From the NCBI RefSeq assembly GCF_017255185.1, contig NZ_JAFKCZ010000019.1, positions 1 to 64,000 on the forward strand: a stretch of DNA of 64,000 nt, read 5' to 3'. The notes beneath the pieces are model-generated. The model had not been told where the DNA came from and ran no database searches. It saw only the letters and a list, made by a program, of their open reading frames with translations. Shown piece after piece: positions 34,142-40,702 of the stretch (position 1 is its first letter; each line of letters starts with the position of its first letter). Source of the DNA: Parahaliea mediterranea. Its GTDB lineage: Bacteria; Pseudomonadota; Gammaproteobacteria; Pseudomonadales; Halieaceae. The position numbers and the translations under genes were made by a program.

Positions 34142-35377
34142 TCAAGCCCCCGCCACGTCGAAGGCGATGGGCATGGACTTGATGCCGTTGATAAAGTTGG
34201 AGCGCAACCAGTTGATATCGCCATCGAAACGCGGATTGCGCACGTGTTTCAGTATTTCGGTGAAGATCACCTCCAGCTCCAACCGGGCCAGATGCGAGCC
34301 CAGGCAGAAATGCTGGCCGTGACCGAAGGCCCGGTGCTCGTTGCGCACGTCCTCGCGGCGATTGCGGGCGATGTCGAAAGTGTCGGGGTCGCTGAAGACC
34401 CTTTCGTCGGCGCTGGCCGCGCCGTAGTACAGCTGCACGCGGTCCCCCGCCCGGATGCGCTGCCCGCCCAGTTCCACGTCCTCCATCGCCGTGCGGCGGA
34501 AGGCGATCACCGCCGGGTTGTAGCGCAGAAACTCTTCGATCGCGTCGCGCACCAGGGTCGGGTCCGCCACCAGCTGCCGGTACTGATCGGGGTGTTCGAT
34601 CAGCAGGCGCATGCCCTGGCTGGTCACCGTGCGCGTGGTCTCGTTGCCGGCCACGATCAACAGCATGAAGAAGTTGCAGAACTCATCGTCGGTCAGCGGC
34701 TCGTCCTCCACCGTGCCCTCCAGCAGGGTATTGACGATATCCTCCTGCGGCCTCTCCTTGTGTGCCTGCGCGATATCCATGGCCATCATGAACATCTCGG
34801 TCATGGCGTTGAAGGCGTCTTCCTCGGAGGTATTGAGGTCCGGGTCGTCCTGGCCCAGCATGATGTTGGTCAGCTCGAACAGCCGATGGCGCTTGTCCGC
34901 CGGGACCCCCATCAGCTCGCAAATCGCCAGCAGCGGCAGCTCCATGGCGACGTCCTCCACGAACTCGCAGCGCCCCCCTTCCACCGCCTTGCTTACGATA
35001 TCGCGGGCCAGCGCCTCGAAACGCGGGCGGTAACTCTCGACCTTGGCGGGCGTGAACGCGCTGCGCACCAGGCGCCGGTACTTGAGGTGTTGCGGCGGAT
35101 CCATGTTGATCATCAACAGGCGCAGCATGGCCAGGTCATCGTCCGAGGCGGGCTCGTGCAGCATGCAGCTGCGCTCGTGGGAGGAAAACAGCTTGGGGTT
35201 CTTGGATACGAAGTCCAGGTCCTCGCGGCGACTGATGACCCAGAAGCCCGGGTGGCTGTCCGTGCCCTCGTGCCAGTACACCGGCGCTTCCGCGCGCAGG
35301 TGGCGGTACATGTCGCGGGGGTGTCCCCCCTGGAAAGTGTCGGGGTCGATAAGGTCGATATGCGGGCAAACTGACAT
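34142..35377 (-). CDS. Cytochrome P450
   Basis: The 411-residue soluble class I P450 should hydroxylate an organic substrate using ferredoxin electrons. The haem motif FGHGQHFCLG lies near residues 349-358 with the axial cysteine, the K-helix ExxR is in ERVFSDPDTF upstream region (EEFLRYN), and the I-helix oxygen-binding turn is VAGNETTRT near 240. AAGGAG is eight bases before the ATG. A 16-base palindrome overlaps its probable promoter. The sequence resembles bacterial CYP107/CYP125-like families, but the substrate cannot be assigned. Confidence 0.93.
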   Translation of the reverse strand: MSVCPHIDLIDPDTFQGGHPRDMYRHLRAEAPVYWHEGTDSHPGFWVISRREDLDFVSKNPKLFSSHERSCMLHEPASDDDLAMLRLLMINMDPPQHLKYRRLVRSAFTPAKVESYRPRFEALARDIVSKAVEGGRCEFVEDVAMELPLLAICELMGVPADKRHRLFELTNIMLGQDDPDLNTSEEDAFNAMTEMFMMAMDIAQAHKERPQEDIVNTLLEGTVEDEPLTDDEFCNFFMLLIVAGNETTRTVTSQGMRLLIEHPDQYRQLVADPTLVRDAIEEFLRYNPAVIAFRRTAMEDVELGGQRIRAGDRVQLYYGAASADERVFSDPDTFDIARNRREDVRNEHRAFGHGQHFCLGSHLARLELEVIFTEILKHVRNPRFDGDINWLRSNFINGIKSMPIAFDVAGA

Positions 35378-35430
35378 TTGCTACTCCTTGCGCGGGGCGA
35401 CGGGGCTCTAATCATTGGGCCAGCCTATAT

Positions 35431-35446
35431 ACTAATAGGCATTAGT
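35431..35446. promoter_or_regulatory. ACTAAT-AGGC-ATTAGT palindrome, possible repressor operator
   Basis: A perfect six-base inverted repeat with a four-base spacer lies 54-69 bases upstream of the P450 start, within the AT-rich stretch that should hold its promoter. TetR-type repressors bind palindromes of this size, but no tetR gene is adjacent, so the regulator is unknown. Confidence 0.5.
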
Positions 35447-35547
35447 CTAACCCAGCCGGAACGCTCCGTCACCTGCCTCCCGCGGACCCCGATAGCCCGC
35501 GGCGGCAATGCCGGCCCTGGCGGTCGCGGCTTGCGACCGCCCCCGGC

Positions 35548-36237
35548 TCAACGCCCTATCAGGTATTCCAGGTAGGGCAACTGCTCGATGCCGATATCCG
35601 CTGCCTCGCCGGTGCCGCCGGCCGCGTGGTCGGCGCCTTCGGTCCACAGTTTGTACTGGGATTTCACTCCACTCCACTGCGCCCCTGCATAACCATAAGG
35701 CTTGTGCCAAGGATCAAGCGGTACTTCCTTGAGATAGCCACCTTCGGGGTAGTTACTGAATTTTGGGCCACTTCCCGGGGCTTTCGACAATGCGGCAAGC
35801 CCCTCGGCCGTCGTGGGATAGCCACCATGTTGCTGGTAATACTGCTCCAGAGCCTCCGACAGGCGCTCGAAATCACCAATGATCTTACTGATTGCTTGGT
35901 GGGACTCAGGGCCCATAACGATGCCGAAACGCTGCTCCATCGCCGCGACGGGGTTTTCGGTACAGAACACCGCCACATCGTCTTCCGATGCAGCAAGCTG
36001 CGCCCTCCCGTCACGATAGATGTACCTTCGCTTTGGCCCTGACTCGCCCCACTTACCGAAACTCTGGTAGCTCCCGCATACGGTGCCGTTGTCGTACTGC
36101 CGCGTGTCTATAAGACGGTAGTCATCGCCATACACTTCCAGCTCGGCGGCAACCGCTTGCTCGGCCTTTTCCACCGGGTAGGTGCAGGCGACGAACAACG
36201 GCAGCGTCGCCAGGCACAGTAGCGTTCGTTTGATCAT
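35548..36237 (-). CDS. Lipoprotein with C-terminal GspG-like (type II secretion pseudopilin) domain
   Basis: The 229-residue protein has a lipoprotein signal, MIKRTLLCLATLPLFVAC, with the acylated cysteine at 18, and no prepilin peptidase site. Residues 20-110 are unassigned; residues about 120-229 match the GspG core (LSEALEQYYQQHGGYPTTAEGLAAL, YLKEVPLDPWHKPYGY, then GADHAAGGTGEAADIG). The acidic calcium-binding pattern of GspG is partly visible. The protein is probably anchored to a membrane and periplasm-facing. No type II secretion genes are near, so the role is unknown. Confidence 0.8.
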   Translation of the reverse strand: MIKRTLLCLATLPLFVACTYPVEKAEQAVAAELEVYGDDYRLIDTRQYDNGTVCGSYQSFGKWGESGPKRRYIYRDGRAQLAASEDDVAVFCTENPVAAMEQRFGIVMGPESHQAISKIIGDFERLSEALEQYYQQHGGYPTTAEGLAALSKAPGSGPKFSNYPEGGYLKEVPLDPWHKPYGYAGAQWSGVKSQYKLWTEGADHAAGGTGEAADIGIEQLPYLEYLIGR

Positions 36238-36343
36238 GTCAATTCTCGCTCGAGGGGCAGTGACGCCCCCGTCAACTCATATCGATTAGGGCGCCGGGCG
36301 CATCACAGCCGATCGCCCGCCGCATCCGTGAACAGTGAAAAAA

Positions 36344-36823
36344 CTAGCGAATACCGAGTTCGTCCAGCTCCGCCAGCAGATCCTCGTGATGGGACTTGGT
36401 CTTGAACTTGTCCATGACCTTGAGCAGGCGACCGTCCTCGCCGATGATAAAGCTGGTGCGGATCAGGCCCATGAATTCCTTGCCCATGAACTTCTTCAGG
36501 CCCCAGCAGCCGTATTTTTCCGCAACCTTGTGATCCTCGTCGGAGAGCAGCGGAAAATTCAGGTCGTGCTTGTCGATAAACTTCGGCAGGCGCGCCACCG
36601 GGTCCGGGCTGACGCCAAACACCGCCACCTTGCGCTTGTCGAGCTCCTTGCGGATGTCGCGAATGCCGCAGGCCTGGGTGGTGCAGCCCGGAGTCATGGC
36701 CTTGGGGTAGAAAAACAACACCACCGGCTGCTTGCCCTTGAAGTCCTTCAGGCTGACCTTGCCGCCGTCCTGGTCCAGCAGGGTGAAGGCCGGGGCCAGA
36801 TTGCCGACTTTGGGGTGTGCCAT
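36344..36823 (-). CDS. bcp: Thioredoxin-dependent peroxiredoxin Bcp
   Basis: Bcp reduces hydrogen peroxide and organic hydroperoxides with thioredoxin. The 159-residue protein has the peroxidatic cysteine in KAMTPGCTTQACGIRD near residue 47 and the second cysteine five residues later, the atypical 2-Cys arrangement of Bcp. Typical opening is GNLAPAFTLLDQDGGKVSLKDFKGK. It stands between the GspG-like lipoprotein and a Nudix gene on the same strand, with 38 bases to the latter. Confidence 0.93.
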   Translation of the reverse strand: MAHPKVGNLAPAFTLLDQDGGKVSLKDFKGKQPVVLFFYPKAMTPGCTTQACGIRDIRKELDKRKVAVFGVSPDPVARLPKFIDKHDLNFPLLSDEDHKVAEKYGCWGLKKFMGKEFMGLIRTSFIIGEDGRLLKVMDKFKTKSHHEDLLAELDELGIR

Positions 36824-36861
36824 GTCTGTCTCCTAGAAAACGTTGGGTATGGGGGTAGACA

Positions 36862-37413
36862 TCAAACGGCGGGCGGACGTTTCATCCGTTCGATGGCGGA
36901 AACGCGCACCGGAAATCGTCCCTGGCGCACGTCGTCGAAGTATTCGCTGAGCGCCTCGCGCACCACCGGGAAGGCGATCTCGTCCCAGGGAATCTCCGCC
37001 TCGCCAAACAGGGCGGATTCCAGGCTCTCCGGGCCGACACCGTACTCGCCCCCCTGCAGCCCGCAGCGATAGAACATGTAGACCTGGCTGATATGGGGAA
37101 CGTCGAAGATGCGGTACAACTCGAGATCGGTGGCGCGGGCGTGGGCTTCCTCCCAGGTTTCCCGGGCGGCGCCGGCCATGCTGGTTTCACCGTTTTCCAT
37201 GAATCCCGCGGGCAGGGTCCAGTAGTTCCTGCGGGGTTCGATGGCGCGCCGGCACAATAGCACCCTGCCCTCGTGCACGGGCAGGCAGCCCACGATGACC
37301 CGCGGGTTGATGTAGTGGATCGCCTCGCAGGACGCGCAGACATAACGCTCGCGGTCATCGCCCTCGGGAACCCGCAGGGTGACAACCGCGCCGCAACTGC
37401 TACAGAAATTCAT
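36862..37413 (-). CDS. Nudix hydrolase with N-terminal zinc ribbon
   Basis: The 183-residue protein has an N-terminal zinc ribbon (CSSCG and CASCE) and a Nudix box in GFMENGETSMAGAARETWEEA. It resembles the NUDT-type ADP-ribose/NADH pyrophosphatases or a C2C2 Nudix group of unknown substrate. The C-terminal helix ends with VREALSEYFDD. The ATG at 37413 fits the zinc ribbon start MNFCSSCG. Its neighbours are Bcp and a flavin reductase, suggesting redox or cofactor housekeeping, which is inference only. Confidence 0.88.
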   Translation of the reverse strand: MNFCSSCGAVVTLRVPEGDDRERYVCASCEAIHYINPRVIVGCLPVHEGRVLLCRRAIEPRRNYWTLPAGFMENGETSMAGAARETWEEAHARATDLELYRIFDVPHISQVYMFYRCGLQGGEYGVGPESLESALFGEAEIPWDEIAFPVVREALSEYFDDVRQGRFPVRVSAIERMKRPPAV

Positions 37414-37493
37414 GGCACCGGGAGCCTGTTACGCATTGGCGCCACAGTATAGACACTTCCCCCGGTGATCGACAGTACCCGCGAAGCCCGCCG

Positions 37494-37970
37494 TCAGTGC
37501 AGCTCGCAGTAGGCGCCGCTGTAGAACAGCAAGGGCTTGCCGGTGGGGCGGTGGGTCATGTCCTTCACCCGGCCGACGATGATCAGGTGGTCGCCGCCCG
37601 CGTGGGTGGCATCGAGCTCGCACTCAAAAGTCACCAGCGCATCGCGGATGACCGGCGCGCCATACCGCCCCTGGCGGAAGTGCTCGGGCCGCAGCAGGTG
37701 CTCGCCCTTGCGCGCGTACTCATTGGAGTGATCGGCCTGGTCGCTGGATAGCACGTTGACATTGAAGTAACGCGCGGCGGCGTACTCCCGGTAGACCTCG
37801 GAATTGTTCTGCAGGCTCCACAGCACCAGCGGCGGGTCCAGCGACACGGCGGCGAAGGAATTCACGGTCATGCCGATCGGTGCGCGCTCCTCTGTCGTCG
37901 TGGTAATCACACAGACCCCGGTGGCGAATCGCCCCAGCGCGTTCCTCAGTTCACGTCCCTCGATGGCCAT
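37494..37970 (-). CDS. Flavin reductase family protein
   Basis: The 158-residue FMN-binding split-barrel protein probably reduces flavin with NAD(P)H for a two-component monooxygenase. It contains the family opening LRNALGRFATGVCVITT, then PIGMTVNSFAAVSLDPPLVLWSLQNNSE and the C-terminal DHLIIVGRV. The partner oxygenase is not adjacent; an LLM-class oxidoreductase is about 1.5 kb away on the other strand, so a link is possible but unsupported. Confidence 0.9.
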   Translation of the reverse strand: MAIEGRELRNALGRFATGVCVITTTTEERAPIGMTVNSFAAVSLDPPLVLWSLQNNSEVYREYAAARYFNVNVLSSDQADHSNEYARKGEHLLRPEHFRQGRYGAPVIRDALVTFECELDATHAGGDHLIIVGRVKDMTHRPTGKPLLFYSGAYCELH

Positions 37971-38066
37971 CTATACTCCCTGCCTATCCTGTCATTCGGT
38001 TACGGTCGCACCCGCGTATTGGACACTCCAAGCGCTGCGCCGACATCCCCTATTCGGGGGACTCGC

Positions 38067-38534
38067 TCAATTCTCCGCCTGCCAGCGCGCCGCCCTCGCC
38101 TCGTCGCTGTCCCGGGCGCACACCCAGCGCTCGCCAAAATCGCCGTATTCTTTTTTCCAGAACGGCGCGCGGGTCTTCAGGTAATCCATCACGAATTCAC
38201 AGCCGGCGAAGGCATCGCCGCGGTGGGTCGCGCTGGCGCCGACCCATACAATTTGCGCACCCACCGGCAGATGGCCGATGCGGTGCACCACCGAAACCCC
38301 CTTGAGCGACCAGCGTTCGACAGCCTCCCTGGCGATGACTTCTATACTGTGTTCGGTCATGCCGGGATAGTGCTCGAGTTCAATGGCCGTCACCGCCGGC
38401 TCGCCCTCGACACCCTTTCTGACGTAGCCGGTGAACGTGACCACGGCACCGGCGTCGTCAAACAGCAGCGCCCGCTGCAGCGCCGCGACATCGAAGTCGC
38501 CGGCCTGCACCTGCACCCGCACCGTCGCCGCCAC
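38067..38534 (-). CDS. moaE: Molybdopterin synthase catalytic subunit MoaE
   Basis: MoaE, with MoaD thiocarboxylate, inserts the dithiolene sulfurs into precursor Z to make molybdopterin. The 155-residue product starts with GTG at 38534, immediately abutting the moaD stop, and shows VVTFTGYVRK, HYPGMTEHSIEVIAREA, VVHRIGHLPVGAQIVWVGASATHRGDAF and the C-terminal FWKKEYGDFGERWV, where the conserved lysine lies. Confidence 0.95.
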   Translation of the reverse strand: MAATVRVQVQAGDFDVAALQRALLFDDAGAVVTFTGYVRKGVEGEPAVTAIELEHYPGMTEHSIEVIAREAVERWSLKGVSVVHRIGHLPVGAQIVWVGASATHRGDAFAGCEFVMDYLKTRAPFWKKEYGDFGERWVCARDSDEARAARWQAEN

Positions 38535-38786
38535 TCAACCCCCGGTGACCGGCGGGTAGAAGGCGACTTCGTCGCCCTCGGCCAGCGGTGTGTTGCCGTG
38601 GACAACCTGGTGATTGACCGCGCGCACCAGGTTCGCCTCGGTCAGGGCGCCGCGCCAGGCCTCGCCCCGCGTGCCCAGGCTGGCTTGCAGGGCATCCAGG
38701 GTGGCGGTCTCCGCCGACAGCGGCAGCTCCAGCTGGCTTTCGCCCACCACTTCGCGAATCCGTGCAAAAAAACGCACCCGCAGCAT
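38535..38786 (-). CDS. moaD: Molybdopterin synthase small subunit MoaD
   Basis: MoaD is a ubiquitin-like sulfur carrier whose C-terminal glycine is thiocarboxylated by MoeB. The 83-residue product begins MLRVRFFARIREVVG and ends in VAFYPPVTGG, the diagnostic GG tail. The ATG at 38786 is two bases before the moaC stop, and its own stop abuts moaE, so moaC-moaD-moaE form a tight operon. A longer frame from 39467 is spurious. Confidence 0.95.
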   Translation of the reverse strand: MLRVRFFARIREVVGESQLELPLSAETATLDALQASLGTRGEAWRGALTEANLVRAVNHQVVHGNTPLAEGDEVAFYPPVTGG

Positions 38787-38788
38787 CC

Positions 38789-39274
38789 TCAGTCCCCGCC
38801 CTCGCGCTGCCAGGCGCCGCTCTTGCCGCCGCGCTTCTCCAGCAATCTCACGGCCTGGATTTCCATGCCCCGGTCCACGGCCTTGCACATATCGTAAATG
38901 GTCAGGGCGGCCACCGCGGCGGCGGTGAGCGCCTCCATCTCCACACCGGTCTTGCCCGAAACCCGGCAGCTGGCGACAACCTCGACCACGCCGCGGCTCT
39001 CGTCGCACTCGAAACCGACCTCGACGGCATTCAGCATCAGGGGGTGGCAGAGCGGGATCAGGTCGCTGCATTTCTTGGCCGCCTGAATACCCGCGACACG
39101 GGCCACGGCGAAGACGTCGCCCTTCTTGTGGCCGCCGGCCAGCAGCAGCGCCAGGGTTTCCGGCCGCATTGCCACGGCCGCGGAGGCCACCGCCTCGCGC
39201 GCCGTCTCGGCCTTGTCGCCGACATCCACCATGCGCGCGGCGCCGGTGTCGTCCAGGTGGGTCAATTGCGGCAT
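38789..39274 (-). CDS. moaC: Cyclic pyranopterin monophosphate synthase MoaC
   Basis: MoaC performs the second step from GTP to cyclic pyranopterin monophosphate. The 161-residue protein contains [61 protein letters not shown] (the His-Pro active-site loop) and [12 protein letters not shown] near the end. moaA and moaB are not present in this window, so the rest of the molybdenum cofactor pathway is elsewhere. Confidence 0.96.
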   Translation of the reverse strand: MPQLTHLDDTGAARMVDVGDKAETAREAVASAAVAMRPETLALLLAGGHKKGDVFAVARVAGIQAAKKCSDLIPLCHPLMLNAVEVGFECDESRGVVEVVASCRVSGKTGVEMEALTAAAVAALTIYDMCKAVDRGMEIQAVRLLEKRGGKSGAWQREGGD

Positions 39275-39479
39275 TTACCTCTCCGTCGCAATGCATCGCC
39301 GCCAGTCTATCCAATCGTCCCGGGAATTGACACTGGCGCTGATCGATCCGGCCAGTCCCGGTGGCCGGGTCCCGCGATTGCGCGGTTCCCGCGAGCACGT
39401 ACAGTAGACATGCTCGATATACAATGCTGACTTGGACACCACCATCAACCGTACATTCCGATAACAAGGGAGCGACATC

Positions 39480-40493
39480 ATGGGCCGGCTTTCACTGGGT
39501 TTACAGTTGGGATATTGGGGCGCGCGGCCGCCAGAGGGCTTCGTGGCGCTGGCCCGGGAGGCCGAGAACCTGGGCTACGACTCGGTGTGGACCGCCGAAT
39601 CCTGGGGCAACGACTGCTTCACGCCCCTAGCCTGGATCGGCGCACAGACTTCCCGCATTCGCCTGGGCACCTCGGTGGCGCAGCTGTCGGCGCGCACCCC
39701 CACCGCCTGCGCCATGGCCGCGCTGGCCCTGGACCACCTGTCCGGGGGGCGCATGATCCTGGGTCTGGGGGTGTCGGGCCCCCAGGTCGTGGAGGGTTGG
39801 TACGGCCAGCCCTACGCCAAACCCCTGACACGCACCCGGGAATACATCGACATCATCCGCCAGGTGCTGCGTCGCGAAGACCCGGTGACCAGTGACGGCG
39901 AGTTCTATCCCCTGCCCTACACCGGGCCCAATGCCTGGGGCATGGGCAAACCGCTGAAGCCAATCACCCACCCGCTGCGAGCCGACCTGCCGATCTTCAT
40001 TGGCGCCGAGGGACCCAAGAACGTCGCCCAGACCGCCGCCATCGCCGATGGCTGGCTGCCCCTCTACTACTCGCCCTACCGGCAGGAAGTGTACGCCGAC
40101 CAGATCGCCGGAGCCCCCGAGGGCTTCGAGATCGCCTGCACGGTCATGACCAATGTCAACGACGACCTGGCGGCGGCGCTGTACCCGGTCAAGGCCATGC
40201 TCGGTTTCTACATCGGCGGCATGGGCTCTAAAAAGCGCAATTTCCACAAGGAACTGATGGCGCGCATGGGCTTCGAGGACGAGGCGGAACAGATCCAGGA
40301 GCTGTTCTTCGCCGGCCAGCGCGATGAGGCCATCGCTTGCGTGCCCGACGCCTTCGCCGACGAGATTTCGCTCTGCGGGCCGAGGGAGCGGATCCGCGAG
40401 AAGCTACAGGACTGGGAGCGCTCCCCGGTGACCACGTTGCTGGTCAATGGCGACGCCGCTCTGTTGCGGACCCTGGCGGAACTGACCCTGTAG
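39480..40493 (+). CDS. LLM-class F420-dependent oxidoreductase
   Basis: The 337-residue luciferase-like TIM-barrel protein belongs to the group assumed to use F420 or FMN. It has GLQLGYWGARPPEGFVALAREAENLGYDSVW at the start, ALALDHLSGGRMILGLGVSGPQVVEGWYGQPY near residues 80-110 and PIFIGAEGPKNVAQTAAIADGW near 165-186. AGGGAG lies about 10 bases before the ATG. F420 use in gammaproteobacteria is not assured, so the cofactor is inference. It is divergent from moaC and upstream of the RND cluster but has its own gap. Confidence 0.88.
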   Translation: MGRLSLGLQLGYWGARPPEGFVALAREAENLGYDSVWTAESWGNDCFTPLAWIGAQTSRIRLGTSVAQLSARTPTACAMAALALDHLSGGRMILGLGVSGPQVVEGWYGQPYAKPLTRTREYIDIIRQVLRREDPVTSDGEFYPLPYTGPNAWGMGKPLKPITHPLRADLPIFIGAEGPKNVAQTAAIADGWLPLYYSPYRQEVYADQIAGAPEGFEIACTVMTNVNDDLAAALYPVKAMLGFYIGGMGSKKRNFHKELMARMGFEDEAEQIQELFFAGQRDEAIACVPDAFADEISLCGPRERIREKLQDWERSPVTTLLVNGDAALLRTLAELTL

Positions 40494-40527
40494 TCCTGGC
40501 GCCTTCTCCCGGGGGCGCGATGACGCC

Positions 40528-40541
40528 TTGACCCATATCAA
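40528..40541 (+). promoter_or_regulatory. FNR/Dnr-type box before the RND operon
   Basis: TTGACCCATATCAA matches TTGATnnnnATCAA at nine of ten defined positions. Its centre lies about 94 bases upstream of the start predicted from the sigma-54 promoter at 40603-40617. FNR-family proteins sense oxygen loss or nitric oxide. The distance is not the usual -41.5, so it may act with another, unseen promoter. Confidence 0.6.
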
Positions 40542-40602
40542 GTTCTTCGCCGCCTGTGCGCGGCGCGGTGGCGTTTCGGGCCCCATGTACTGCAAAATGG
40601 GT

Positions 40603-40617
40603 TGGCACGGCGATTGC
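40603..40617 (+). promoter_or_regulatory. Sigma-54 (-24/-12) promoter before the RND operon
   Basis: The sequence TGGCACGGCGATTGC contains GG at 40604-40605 and GC at 40616-40617, exactly ten bases apart, with the TGGCACG and TTGC halves of the consensus complete. Transcription would start near 40629, about 65 bases before the permease gene. Sigma-54 promoters need an enhancer-binding activator, such as NorR in nitric oxide regulation; no such gene or site was identified here. Confidence 0.65.
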
Positions 40618-40651
40618 GCCGGAGTAACAACGGGCATGGACAAGGGAGACC

Positions 40652-40702
40652 ATGTCAATGACGACGCCAACACATGTACCACGGGCCGGCGCCAATGGGT
40701 GA
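40652..40702 (+). CDS. Possible 16-codon leader reading frame before the RND permease
   Basis: An ATG at 40652, seven bases after GGGAG, opens 16 codons (MSMTTPTHVPRAGANG) ending in a TGA at 40700-40702 that overlaps the ATG at 40695 proposed as the permease start. This is a classic stop-start coupling arrangement. No protein family is recognisable, and the frame could be accidental. Confidence 0.35.
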   Translation: MSMTTPTHVPRAGANG

